Assembly (NCBI RefSeq): GCF_000024985.1
Contig: NC_013523.1
Span: forward strand, 930,001-994,000
Reading direction: 5' to 3'
DNA from: Sphaerobacter thermophilus DSM 20745
GTDB taxonomy: Bacteria > Chloroflexota > Chloroflexia > Thermomicrobiales > Thermomicrobiaceae
DNA length: 64,000 nt
The position numbers and the translations under genes were made by a program. Shown here piece by piece: positions 1 through 9,934 of this stretch. The notes below the pieces were generated by a model, which had not been told where the DNA came from, made no database searches, and worked only from the letters and a program-made list of their open reading frames with translations. Numbering within the stretch: position 1 is the first letter of the stretch; each line of letters begins with the position of its first letter.

Positions 1-21
1 GGCAACGGAGGTGGGTGGACC

Positions 22-327
22 ATGATGACCGTGATCACCGAGACAACCCTCAAGCCGGGCCAGGAGCAGGAATGGGACCGAGCTTTCGAGGAACGGATAG
101 GCGCCGCGAAGAGCCAGCCGGGCTGGATCGACGCGCAGTTGCTCATCCCCGAGGATGAGCCGAACAAGCGCATCGTGGTCGGCACCTGGCGTTCCCGCGA
201 CGACTGGGAGCGCTGGCACCAGACATCGACCTTCCAGCAGACGCGCGAGCCCATGAACCGATCGACCGCCGATGACGGCCGACCGGAGTGGCACCAGGTC
301 CGGGCGCGCGAGGCGATGGAGGCCTGA
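22..327 (+). CDS. Antibiotic biosynthesis monooxygenase (ABM) domain protein
   Basis: Small single-domain protein of 101 aa. Its N-terminal MTVITETTLKPGQEQEW and the central VVGTWRSRDDWERWHQT are typical of the ABM/dimeric alpha-beta barrel fold, whose members are cofactor-free monooxygenases or haem-binding proteins working as dimers in the cytoplasm. GGAGG at 7-11 lies about 10 bases before the first of two consecutive ATGs. The C-terminus is charged and ends EAMEA. The substrate cannot be read from the sequence. The start of any upstream operon lies outside the window. Confidence 0.8.
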   Translation: MMTVITETTLKPGQEQEWDRAFEERIGAAKSQPGWIDAQLLIPEDEPNKRIVVGTWRSRDDWERWHQTSTFQQTREPMNRSTADDGRPEWHQVRAREAMEA

Positions 328-467
328 GCCAGCCGCTTCCCCCAGCCGCTATCCAGTGTGAGCCGGGCGCCGTCGATTGCCCCCGTCGCTGCACCTGCGT
401 AGAATGGCGCGCGCCGCGCCGGAGCCGGCGCGGCCTGTGCATCGGGGTGAACAGAGCGGAGGCGTGG

Positions 468-1295
468 ATGGCCGGGTTGAGCACCGCGGAGCTGGTCGAT
501 ATCGCGCTGGAAATGGCGGAGATGCGGACCTTGCCCGCCGACAGCGCGGTCTACGTCGAGAGCACTGACCTCAAGCGCGTGATGATGGGCATCGACATCG
601 GCCCGGCCGAGCTGCTCCTGGCGCGGCAGTTGGGCTGCGATGGGGTGATCGCCCATCACCCGGCCGGCGGCAGCGCAACGCTCAACTTCCCTGAGGTCCT
701 CACGCGTCATGTCGAACTGATGGTGGAGCACGGCGTGCCGGCCACCGCGGCGCGGGACGCCATCCAAGGGCTGCTCACCCGCTCGCTGCTCCGCGCGCAG
801 AGCGCCAACCACGATCACACGCCGTCGGTCGCCCGTCTCCTGGAGATGCCGTTCCTCAACATCCACCTGCCGCTGGACGAGGTCGGACGGCGGATCATGG
901 TCAAGACCATCCAGGAGGCGGTGGAGCCGCTGGGGGACGAGGCGCGGGTGCAGGACGCGATCGACGCGCTGATGACGCTGCCGGAATTCGCCGGTGCGGC
1001 GACGCGGATCATGGTCCCGGTCGGCGCGGTGGATCAGCCGCTGGGGAAGATCGCGGTTGTGCACGGGGCGGGGACCAACGGCGGGTACGCCGTGGCCCGC
1101 GCCTACTTTGACCACGGCGTGCGGACTGTCCTCTACATCCATATCGCCCCCGAAGAGGCGGAGCGCCTGCGCCGCGAAGGGGGCGGGAACCTCATCGTCA
1201 CCGGTCACATCGCCAGCGACCTCGTCGGCATCAACCGCTACGTCCAGGCGCTGGAGGAGCGGGGCGTCGAAGTCGTGCGCATGAGCGGGCTGTGA
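468..1295 (+). CDS. NIF3-like (DUF34) metal-binding protein
   Basis: A 275 aa protein of the NIF3/YbgI family, which bind a dinuclear metal site and are often annotated GTP cyclohydrolase I type 2 homologues, although their real reaction is poorly settled. Visible ligand motifs are VIAHHPAGG near residue 55 and VTGHIASDLVGI near the C-terminus, both at the family's expected places. The ATG at 468 was chosen because GGAGG (458-462) sits 5 bases upstream. The open frame extends back to 288 but that part overlaps the preceding gene and reads as low-complexity noise. The stop is followed directly by a long inverted repeat. Confidence 0.8.
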   Translation: MAGLSTAELVDIALEMAEMRTLPADSAVYVESTDLKRVMMGIDIGPAELLLARQLGCDGVIAHHPAGGSATLNFPEVLTRHVELMVEHGVPATAARDAIQGLLTRSLLRAQSANHDHTPSVARLLEMPFLNIHLPLDEVGRRIMVKTIQEAVEPLGDEARVQDAIDALMTLPEFAGAATRIMVPVGAVDQPLGKIAVVHGAGTNGGYAVARAYFDHGVRTVLYIHIAPEEAERLRREGGGNLIVTGHIASDLVGINRYVQALEERGVEVVRMSGL

Positions 1296-1301
1296 GACGT
1301 G

Positions 1302-1404
1302 GTGCGTGTTCCGTGTTGCGTGGTCCGTGCTCCGTGGCCCGTCGCAGCGGTGATTCACCCGCTACCGACTGCGCGACACGGACCACGCAACACGGAACAC
1401 GCAC
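1302..1404. repeat. 28-bp perfect inverted repeat with CGTG-rich arms
   Basis: Positions 1302-1329 and 1377-1404 are exact reverse complements (28/28) around a 47-base loop, and pairing resumes just outside at 1298-1300 with 1406-1408. Each arm is itself built from loosely repeated CGTGTTCCGTG/CGTGGTCCGTG units that continue into the loop. It fills the space between two convergent genes. It could act as a bidirectional terminator, but there is no T-tract. It may instead belong to a dispersed intergenic repeat family. Confidence 0.85.
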
Positions 1405-1410
1405 TACGCT

Positions 1411-1983
1411 TCACTCATCCCGCTCGCGCTGGAGTCCGCGGATGAACGCCGTGAGGAGCCGGTGGTAGGACTCGTCGACGTTCACCGGGAGGCCGAAGCC
1501 ACCGGCCAGTTCCAGCGAGACGAAGCCGTGCATAAGGCTCCGCAGCCCGCGTATGGCGTGGATCTGGTCCTCGGGTGAGAGCTGGTATGGCTCGAGCACC
1601 AGTCTCAGGACATCCAGGATCTCCTCGCTGGCATCGATCAGCGCCTGATGATCCGGGTCCGGTGCGCGCAGCGAGGCCTGGTAGAGCCGGGGATGCTCGT
1701 GCGCGAACAGCCGGTAGGCGTGCCCGATGGCAAGGATGGCATCCTCCCCGGTGCGGCCGATCGCCGCGCGCGCAATGCGGGCGCCGAGCTCTCGTACTGC
1801 GAAGACGGCCAGTCCGCGGCGCAGGTCGTCCTGACCGTCGATGTGGTTGTAGAGGGACGGCGTGCGTACCCCTAGCGCCGCGGCGATCTGGCTGAGCGTC
1901 ACCTCCCGCCCGTCCGCTTCGTCCAGCAGGTCGGCGGCGGTTCGGACGATGAGGCCGCGGCTCAGTCCGGGTCTAGGCGCCAT
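1411..1983 (-). CDS. TetR-family transcriptional regulator
   Basis: A 190 aa repressor-type protein. The N-terminal helix-turn-helix spans about residues 26-50 (EVTLSQIAAALGVRTPSLYNHI), followed by a ligand-binding helical domain resembling the TetR_C_33/WHG class (YRLFAHEHPRLYQASL). Its start overlaps the last 11 bases of the upstream MBL-fold hydrolase gene, so the two are one operon with the regulator last. A perfect palindrome lies exactly between the -35 and -10 of that operon's promoter (2765-2793), so autorepression is the likely mode. The ligand is probably the substrate of the neighbouring hydrolase, which is an inference. Confidence 0.85.
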   Translation of the reverse strand: MAPRPGLSRGLIVRTAADLLDEADGREVTLSQIAAALGVRTPSLYNHIDGQDDLRRGLAVFAVRELGARIARAAIGRTGEDAILAIGHAYRLFAHEHPRLYQASLRAPDPDHQALIDASEEILDVLRLVLEPYQLSPEDQIHAIRGLRSLMHGFVSLELAGGFGLPVNVDESYHRLLTAFIRGLQRERDE

Positions 1984-2701
1984 GCGGAACCCCGCCCGCC
2001 AGTTTGCGCTGGGCTACCGCGATTGCGCGGTCCATGGCCGCCAGGGGGTCTTCCAGCACGGGACCGTGTCCGGTCGCCAGCCGCGACGGCTCCAGCGAGC
2101 GCAGGAGCCGCGCCGAGTCAAGGGCCGCCTCCTTGTCCCAGGTAAAGAGCGAAGGGAACGGAAACGTCGGGACGATCGTGCCCGCGACCGCGACATCGCC
2201 CCTCGTCTGGAAGGCGTCACCGGCGATGAGGGTATGGTCCCGCGTGTCAAGGAACGCGACCTGATCCGGCGCGTGCCCTGGGGCGGCGACCACCTGCAGC
2301 GAGCCCACCCGGTCTCCCGGCTCGATGGTGTGCGTCGGCCGGGTCACGCGGCGCGGCCACCTGCCGGGGATGGTGACGTGTTCACCGTCGATTTCGAGTG
2401 TCCTTTCGCCGCGGAGCAGCCGGGCGCTGCGGTCGGTCATCAGCACCTCGGCAGCGGGCAGCGCGCCGCGGAGCTGGTCGAGCGCGCCCACGTGGTCGGA
2501 GTGCGCGTGCGTGAGCACGATGCGGCGGATGGTCGCGCCAAGCGCGGTCGCGGCGGCCAGGATGCCCGGTCCACTGCCGTTTGCTCCGGTATCGATCAGT
2601 GTGAAGCCGTCGTCCTCGCGGACCAGATAAACGTTGACCGGGAACAGGAGAGGCCAGCGGGTCACCTGGATGAGGTAGTCGCCATGGGTTGTGACCTTCA
2701 T
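1973..2701 (-). CDS. MBL-fold metallo-hydrolase
   Basis: A 242 aa metallo-beta-lactamase-fold hydrolase. The metal motif THAHSDH is at residues 64-70 (H65, H67, D69, H70), further ligands are in APGHAPD and IAGDAF, and a late His is in LATGHGP. All are in the usual order for glyoxalase II/lactonase-like members. No signal peptide is seen, so it is cytoplasmic. It is the first gene of a two-gene operon with the TetR regulator, transcribed from a promoter at 2765-2793. The substrate is unknown. A lactone, thioester or xenobiotic sensed by the regulator is plausible but not shown. Confidence 0.85.
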   Translation of the reverse strand: MKVTTHGDYLIQVTRWPLLFPVNVYLVREDDGFTLIDTGANGSGPGILAAATALGATIRRIVLTHAHSDHVGALDQLRGALPAAEVLMTDRSARLLRGERTLEIDGEHVTIPGRWPRRVTRPTHTIEPGDRVGSLQVVAAPGHAPDQVAFLDTRDHTLIAGDAFQTRGDVAVAGTIVPTFPFPSLFTWDKEAALDSARLLRSLEPSRLATGHGPVLEDPLAAMDRAIAVAQRKLAGGVPHGA

Positions 2702-2764
2702 GCTCGTTCCCTTCCGGGGGATAGGCGGGACGCCTCGCTCCCGCTACGGGGCTAATATGCATCC

Positions 2765-2793
2765 ATCATAAACTAATGAGATTAGTTTTGCAA
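2765..2793 (-). promoter_or_regulatory. Sigma-70 promoter of the MBL-tetR operon
   Basis: Read on the minus strand: -35 TTGCAA (2788-2793), exactly 17 bases, then -10 TATGAT (2765-2770). The MBL start codon is about 64 bases downstream. The whole spacer is occupied by a dyad (see the operator entry). Confidence 0.75.
2770..2788. promoter_or_regulatory. Putative TetR operator (19-bp dyad)
   Basis: AAACTAAT (2770-2777), spacer GAG, ATTAGTTT (2781-2788): an 8-bp perfect inverted repeat with a 3-base centre, standing out as A/T-rich in a G/C-rich region. It lies between the -10 and -35 hexamers, where a bound dimer would exclude RNA polymerase. Assignment to the TetR protein encoded in the same operon is inferred from position. 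Confidence 0.7.
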
Positions 2794-2804
2794 CCCCCGG
2801 GGAC

Positions 2805-2841
2805 GACAGAAGCGGGCGTCGCAGTGACGCCCGCCTCTGTC
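2805..2841 (-). terminator. Hairpin terminator after the aminotransferase gene
   Basis: GACAGAaGCGGGCGTC (2805-2820), loop GCAGT, GACGCCCGCcTCTGTC (2826-2841): a 15-bp stem with one mismatch. It sits between the end of the aminotransferase gene and the MBL-tetR promoter. No T-run follows. Confidence 0.6.
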
Positions 2842-2883
2842 GTGGTCTCCTAGCTCGTACCTGTGGCCAGGTGGCTGGCTCGG

Positions 2884-4053
2884 CTAACCTCCCAGGACGC
2901 GCGTGATGCGCTCCAGGGAGCGCTCGATGATGTCGTCGGAGTTGGCGAAGCTCAGGCGGATGTGGTTTGCGCTGACCTCGCCGAACGCATCGCCTGGGGT
3001 CACGCCGACCCGCGCCTCGTCGATCAGCAGGCGCGCCACTTCCTGGCCGGTCATCCCGGTGCCGCTCACGTCGGCGAAGGCGTAGAAGGCGCCCTCCGGC
3101 AGCGGGCAGTGCACGCCCTTGATCGCGCTCAGGCCGGAGGAGATCAGGCGGCGACGGCGGTCCCAGGCCTCGACCATCGTGTCGATGAAACCCTGCGGGC
3201 CCTCCAGTGCCGCGACGGCGCCGTACTGGGCGAACGACGTGGCGCAGGTGACCGAATGGCTGTGGATCTTCGCCACCTGCTTGATGATGGGTGCGGGCGC
3301 GGCCAGATAGCCGAGTCGCCAGCCGGTCATCGCGTAGGCCTTAGAGAAGCCGTTGACGGTGATGGTACGCTCGGCCATCCCCGGCAGTGTCGCGATGCTG
3401 ATGTGCTGGTGGTGGTCGTAGACGATCTTCTCGTAGATCTCATCCGAGATGACGATCAGGTCGCGCTCCTGCGCGATGGCGGCCACCACTTCCAGCTCCT
3501 CGCGGGTCAGGACGCGCCCGGTCGGGTTGTTGGGGCTGTTCACGATGAGCACCCGGGCGTTCGGCGTGAGGTGCGGCTCGATGACCTCGCGGGTGATGCG
3601 GTAGTTGTCGGCGGGATCGAGCGGGATGCGGGCGATCCCGGCGCCGGCGATCGTGGTCATCGGTTCATAGGAAACCCAGCCGGGGTCGAACATGACCACA
3701 TCGTCGCCGGGTCCGACCAGGGCGAGGATGGCGGAGAAGAGGGCGGACTTCCCACCCGGCGTGACAATGATCTGGCTGGGGTCGACGTCGATGCCGTTCT
3801 CGTCGCGGAGCTTACGGGCGATGGCCTGGCGCAGCGGGAGGATGCCGGCGCTGGCGACGTAGTGCGTCTCGCCGCGAGCCATGGCTTCGGCCGCGGCGCG
3901 GCAGATGTGTTCGGGGGTGGCGAAGTCCGGGTCACCGCCGCCCAGGTCGAGGACATCGTGGCCCTCCTGCCGGAGCGCTCGGACGCGATCGGAGACGGCG
4001 ATCGTCGGTGAGGGCTGCATACTGGTGACACGGGCTGCGAAGTGGTACGTCAC
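2884..4053 (-). CDS. Pyridoxal-phosphate class I aminotransferase (aspartate aminotransferase-like)
   Basis: A 389 aa fold-type I aminotransferase. The PLP-binding lysine is in NGFSKAYAMTGWRLGYL (K238), the substrate/cofactor motif SPNNPTGRVL is at about 173-182, and VISDEIYEKI around 201-210 carries the PLP-binding Asp and Tyr. Length and motif order fit the Igamma/AspC-like subgroup that transfers amino groups between aspartate or aromatic/branched amino acids and 2-oxoglutarate. The exact donor is not deducible. It is a single gene flanked by a terminator downstream and by the divergent groESL promoter region upstream. Confidence 0.9.
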   Translation of the reverse strand: MTYHFAARVTSMQPSPTIAVSDRVRALRQEGHDVLDLGGGDPDFATPEHICRAAAEAMARGETHYVASAGILPLRQAIARKLRDENGIDVDPSQIIVTPGGKSALFSAILALVGPGDDVVMFDPGWVSYEPMTTIAGAGIARIPLDPADNYRITREVIEPHLTPNARVLIVNSPNNPTGRVLTREELEVVAAIAQERDLIVISDEIYEKIVYDHHQHISIATLPGMAERTITVNGFSKAYAMTGWRLGYLAAPAPIIKQVAKIHSHSVTCATSFAQYGAVAALEGPQGFIDTMVEAWDRRRRLISSGLSAIKGVHCPLPEGAFYAFADVSGTGMTGQEVARLLIDEARVGVTPGDAFGEVSANHIRLSFANSDDIIERSLERITRVLGG

Positions 4054-4301
4054 GCTCGATCCTCCTCCAGGTTCAAAGCACGGCCGGCGTCCACTGCGTC
4101 CGGCACCGGCACAGGCACTGGAACGCGTCGATTATGCCGCATTGGGGGCCGGTGCGTACCCTCCTTCCGGGCTAAGATCAAGGAGTGCTGACGGCCGATC
4201 ACAACCCCGTTTCCCGAGGTGCGCGCGGAGGGCGAGATCAGGTGGGGTGGCGTTTCTCCGAGGGATTGACCCGGGTGTCGGCGTGGACGACACATTGCCC
4301 C
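4054..4301. other. Divergent intergenic region upstream of groESL
   Basis: About 250 bases between the start of the minus-strand aminotransferase gene and the groESL promoter. The aminotransferase promoter must lie here but no convincing hexamer pair was found. Short open frames on both strands have no ribosome site or family resemblance. Confidence 0.4.
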
Positions 4302-4330
4302 TTGCAGGTTGCACACGTCTTGGCTAAGAT
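4302..4330 (+). promoter_or_regulatory. groESL promoter
   Basis: -35 TTGCAG (4302-4307), 17-base spacer, -10 TAAGAT (4325-4330). Transcription would begin near 4337, which places the CIRCE operator immediately at the start of the transcript. Confidence 0.7.
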
Positions 4331-4338
4331 ACGCTCAG

Positions 4339-4365
4339 TTAGCACTCAAGAGTCGAGAGTGCTAA
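4339..4365. promoter_or_regulatory. CIRCE operator (HrcA site)
   Basis: TTAGCACTC (4339-4347), nine-base spacer, GAGTGCTAA (4357-4365): a perfect match to the CIRCE consensus. HrcA binds this element and represses chaperonin genes until heat stress. hrcA itself is not in the window. Confidence 0.97.
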
Positions 4366-4431
4366 ACTGGAGACGCAGGAACAGGGCGGCGGCGCGACCC
4401 GCCGCGTTCGTCAGAGGGAGGTACCTCGAGG

Positions 4432-6422
<1,991 letters not shown>

Positions 6423-6454
6423 TCGCCTGCCCCACGGCAACGTCAGGCAATAAG

Positions 6455-6488
6455 AGCGGGGGCGCGATCATTCGCGCCCCCGCTTTGT
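6455..6488 (+). terminator. groESL terminator
   Basis: AGCGGGGGCGCGA (6455-6467), loop TCAT, TCGCGCCCCCGCT (6472-6484), then TTGT: a 13-bp perfect stem 32 bases after the groEL stop. Confidence 0.85.
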
Positions 6489-6549
6489 GCTTGCCTCTGA
6501 TGCGCATCCGGCAGCTTCCCGTATCCAGGTGATGCGTTCGTCACCTGCG

Positions 6550-7108
6550 TCACCGGATCCAACGCAGCGCCCGGACGACGTCGGAGTAGTCGTCGGTCCA
6601 GACGCGGGTACCCGGCTGGGCAGGAAGCGGTTGCCAGCGAGGGTCGGTCGCCAGTGGGCCAGGATCAGAACGGCGGGGTACTCGATCACCGAGGTGAAGA
6701 CGAGCGGCGCGACCAGCTTGTTGAACAGTCCGCCCAGCATCCCGCGCGCCACGTGGCTCACGGCGTCTTGCGCCTGCGTGACGAGCGCCAGGGCGAGGAG
6801 GGGTGGGAGGGCCAGACCGCTCACGCGTGCTGCGGCGGGGCCGTGCCGTGAGAAGGCCACGCGTAGGAATAGCCGAGCAACAGGAGCGTCTGAAAGACGA
6901 CGACCGAGGTATTCCAGACCGATGGACTTCCCCCGTAGCGTGAGAGTGCCATCTTGGCGATCATCGGCTCGACGAAGAAGATGAGCCCGGCGCCGAGCAG
7001 AATCACACCGCCGAAAGCCGCGACCACCAGGCCCCCGGCGGTCCGCGCCCGTGCCACCGGTCGCTCGCTGAGGCCAACCATACCCTGCGCCAGGGCGGTG
7101 TCGGTCAT
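6550..7108 (-). pseudogene. Decayed fused MFS/spermidine-synthase-like membrane protein
   Basis: Three pieces of one protein family are spread over different minus-strand frames. From 7108 the reading starts normally and contains FVEPMIAKMALSRYGGSPSVWN and FQTLLLLGYSYA, typical of the N-terminus of spermidine-synthase-fold membrane proteins of the SpeE-like fused class. It then runs into a stop near 6821. A second frame (about 6860-6650) gives ARVSGLALPPLLALAL and VAPLVFTSVIEYPAVLILA, like later membrane segments. A third ends with WTDDYSDVVRALRW and a stop at 6550, like the family's C-terminus. Most of the usual 500-plus residues are missing. Frameshifts and internal deletions are the simplest explanation. 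Confidence 0.65.
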
Positions 7109-7315
7109 GCTGTGCGCCCTTTGCCTCTCCGTGCCGGTCGTCGATGGGCTACCCCGATACTACGAGTCGGCGTGAGGGAGACGAGTGAGCCATGGGTTCC
7201 GAAAGTCGCGGGGCGGTCATCCGGTCTGGACCCGTTGACCGAACCGCCGCTCCGGCGTAGCATGGCGCGCACGCAGGACCGTGAGAGTGGCGAGAGGCTT
7301 ACGGGGGAGGTCGCG

Positions 7316-8656
7316 ATGAGCAGCGGCAGCCGACGAGGTGGGAACGTTTACCGGGAGCCGGGGTCGGCCGCGGCGGACCTGTTCGAGCGAGCACGCCGGG
7401 TGCTCCCTGGAGGCAACACCCGCACAACCGTCTACAGCGCGCCCTACCCGCCCTACGCGGCCCGGGGCCGTGGCGCGGTTATCGTCGATGCCGACGGGGA
7501 GGAACGGCTCGACTTCGTCAATAACTACACCGCGCTCATCCACGGCCACGCCGACCCGGACATCAACGAGGCGGTCATCCGCCAGCTCGCGGACGGCGTG
7601 GCCTTCGCGATGCCGACCGAACACGAGATCGCCCTCGCGGAGCTGCTCACGGAGCGCGTGCCGTCGCTGCAGCAGGTGCGCTTCACCAACTCTGGTACCG
7701 AGGCGGTGATGATGGCGATCAAGGCGGCGCGCGCTTACACGGGTCGGCCGCGGATCGCGAAGTTCGACGGCTGCTACCACGGTTCCTACGACTTCGCAGA
7801 GGTGAGCACGCAGTCCAGTGGGAAACCCGGGGAAGACGGGTTCCCTGTGGCGACGCCGTACACCGGCGGCACACCTCAGGCAGTGCTGGACTCGGTGGTG
7901 GTCCTCCCCTTCAACGACATCGACGGGACCGAGCGGCTGATCGAGCAGCACCGGGACGAGCTGGCGGCGGTGCTGATCGACCCGAACCCGCGCAGCCTCG
8001 GGCTGTACCCGGCCGAACCGGCATTCCTCCAGCGGCTGCGAGAGATCACTCGTGCCTACGGCATCGTGCTGATCTTCGACGAGGTCATCTCGCTCCGCTC
8101 GGACTACGGCGGGATGCAGTCGGTGCTCGGGGTGACTCCGGACCTGACGGCGATGGGGAAGATCATCGGCGGTGGCTTCCCGGTTGGGGCAGTAGGAGGC
8201 TCGGCCGAGGTGATGTCGGTCTTCGACCCAACCGGCGGACCGCCGCGGGCGCCGCACGGGGGGACGTTCAATGCCAACCCTGTGACGATGGTCGCCGGGT
8301 TGACGGCGATGCGCAAGCTGACACCTGCCGAGTTCGACCGGCTCGCTACCCTGGGGCAACAGTTACGGGCGGGCGTCGAGGAGGTGCTGCGCGAGGCTGG
8401 CGTGCCGGGACAGGTGACGGGATACGGCTCGCTCTTCCACATCCACCTGCACCAGCGACCGCTCGCGGATTACCGCAACAGCGTCCTCTCGGCACAGGAG
8501 CGCGCTTTCGTCGGGCGCGTCCACGAGGCGCTGATGGGACGCGGCATCTTCATCACCCCGGCGCTGTTCGGTTGCCTCTCGACGCCGATGGGCGTGCCGG
8601 AGGTGGAGGCGTTCGTGGACGCCTTCGCCGCCGCACTCCAGGACGCGCGGGGGTAA
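7316..8656 (+). CDS. Class III aminotransferase, glutamate-1-semialdehyde aminomutase-like
   Basis: A 446 aa PLP enzyme. The catalytic lysine is in MGKIIGGGFPVGAVGG (K282), the PLP-ring Asp in IFDEVISLR (D255), and FTNSGTEAVMMAIKAAR (about 123-139) binds the cofactor phosphate. These match the HemL-like group closely, but the N-terminal PGGNTRTTVYSAPYPPY differs from classical HemL. It may therefore be an omega- or beta-amino acid aminotransferase rather than the tetrapyrrole enzyme. ATG 7316 is preceded by GGGGGAGG at 5 bases. The in-frame ATG at 7262 and earlier starts have no such site. No haem genes are adjacent. Confidence 0.82.
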   Translation: MSSGSRRGGNVYREPGSAAADLFERARRVLPGGNTRTTVYSAPYPPYAARGRGAVIVDADGEERLDFVNNYTALIHGHADPDINEAVIRQLADGVAFAMPTEHEIALAELLTERVPSLQQVRFTNSGTEAVMMAIKAARAYTGRPRIAKFDGCYHGSYDFAEVSTQSSGKPGEDGFPVATPYTGGTPQAVLDSVVVLPFNDIDGTERLIEQHRDELAAVLIDPNPRSLGLYPAEPAFLQRLREITRAYGIVLIFDEVISLRSDYGGMQSVLGVTPDLTAMGKIIGGGFPVGAVGGSAEVMSVFDPTGGPPRAPHGGTFNANPVTMVAGLTAMRKLTPAEFDRLATLGQQLRAGVEEVLREAGVPGQVTGYGSLFHIHLHQRPLADYRNSVLSAQERAFVGRVHEALMGRGIFITPALFGCLSTPMGVPEVEAFVDAFAAALQDARG

Positions 8657-8752
8657 CACCGGCCGCCGACTCAGCCTCCTCCGTAGAGCGCTCCTGACCA
8701 GCCTCCGCCAGGGCCGTATAATCGCGGCGGCCGCTGGAGGGGAAGGAGCGCA

Positions 8753-9934
8753 ATGAGCCAGCCTGCGGCGCGGCTGCTCTACGTCGGCACCTACGAGCGA
8801 GACTATCCGCGCAACGCGCTGACGATCGCGGCGCTGCGCCGGGCGGGGTTCGACGTGGAGGAGATTCACGTCCCGGTCTTCGAGCGGACGCGCGACAAGA
8901 CCGGGGGATTTCTCCGGCCAGGCTCGCTGGTCCGGCTCGGGGCGCGGTTGGTGCTGGCCTACACGCGGCTCGCGCTGCGGCTGATACGACGACTTCCGCA
9001 CGCTGATGCGGCGATCTTCGGGTACATCGGACAGGGCGACGTGCTGGCGCTGGCGCCGCTGACGCGGTTCCGCGGGCGCCCCGTCGTATTCAACCCTCTG
9101 GTGACGCTAACCGACACGCTGGTCGAGGATCGCGAACTGGTGCGGGCCGGAACCCTTCCGGCGCGGGCGATCGCCGCGCTGGATTGGGCCGCACTGCGAT
9201 GCGCCGACCTGATACTCGTCGATACGCCGCAGAACGCGGACTACCTCGTCAGCCGATTCGGCGTGTCCCCGGCGCGGGTCACGGTGGTGCCGGTGGGCGC
9301 CGACGACCGGCTCTTCCAGCCGCGCGAGATGGCTGGGACGCCTGCTGGTCCGCTCCGTGTGTTGTTCTACGGGAAGTACACGCCGCTGCACGGCGTCCCC
9401 ACGATTGTCGAAGCAGCGGCGCGGTTGCGCGGCGAGGACGTTCGGTTCGAGATGATCGGCGTCGGACAGCTCGCAGCCGAGACGCGAGCGTTGGCCAAGC
9501 GCCTGGGATTGGACTCGATCGACTTCCACGACTGGGTGCCGTTTGCAGAGCTGCCCGAGCGCATCGCGGCAGCGGACGTGGTCCTCGGGATCTTCGGAGA
9601 CACCGACAAGGCCGCGCGGGTGGTGCCGAACAAAGTCTTTCAGGCGATGGCGATGGGTGCCGCGATCGTGACGCGGGACAGCCCGGCTGTTCGCGAGGTA
9701 TTGCAGCACGACGTATCCGCGCTGCTCGTCCCTCCCGCCGATCCCGAGGCGTTGGCCGACGCGATCCGCACACTGCGCGATCCGGGTCGGCGACGAACCA
9801 TCGGCGCGGGTGCGCGGGCCGCGTTCCTGGCCACGGGGAGCATCGATGCGCTGGCGGATCGCCTGCGTGCGATGCTGCGACCGGTGTTGGCCCAGCGGAA
9901 GCCGCGGGCGGTGGTGCGGGAGCGGGAGGCATGA
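8753..9934 (+). CDS. Family 4 glycosyltransferase (GT-B)
   Basis: A 393 aa GT-B enzyme that transfers a sugar from a nucleotide donor to a lipid or glycan acceptor on the cytoplasmic side. The C-terminal half shows the Glycos_transf_1 pattern: LRVLFYGKYTPLHGV, then ARVVPNKVFQAMAMGAAIVTRDSPAVREVL with the E-x7-E-like donor-binding region replaced by N-K-x-F-Q. GGGGAAGGAG lies just before the ATG. It is first of a five-gene run (8753-14419) in which every stop overlaps the next start, so expression is coupled. Donor and acceptor are unknown. Confidence 0.85.
   Translation: MSQPAARLLYVGTYERDYPRNALTIAALRRAGFDVEEIHVPVFERTRDKTGGFLRPGSLVRLGARLVLAYTRLALRLIRRLPHADAAIFGYIGQGDVLALAPLTRFRGRPVVFNPLVTLTDTLVEDRELVRAGTLPARAIAALDWAALRCADLILVDTPQNADYLVSRFGVSPARVTVVPVGADDRLFQPREMAGTPAGPLRVLFYGKYTPLHGVPTIVEAAARLRGEDVRFEMIGVGQLAAETRALAKRLGLDSIDFHDWVPFAELPERIAAADVVLGIFGDTDKAARVVPNKVFQAMAMGAAIVTRDSPAVREVLQHDVSALLVPPADPEALADAIRTLRDPGRRRTIGAGARAAFLATGSIDALADRLRAMLRPVLAQRKPRAVVREREA

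Noticed and set aside
288-467. N-terminal extension of the NIF3-like protein
   Set aside because: This part overlaps the preceding gene, is Arg/Pro-rich, and a good ribosome site stands before the ATG at 468.
1302-1404. Possible CRISPR or insertion-sequence end
   Set aside because: There are only two arms in inverted orientation, no spacer series, no transposase and no target duplication visible.
2863-4011. Long plus-strand open frame opposite the aminotransferase gene
   Set aside because: The composition mirrors the real gene's third-position bias. The minus-strand protein has all aminotransferase motifs.
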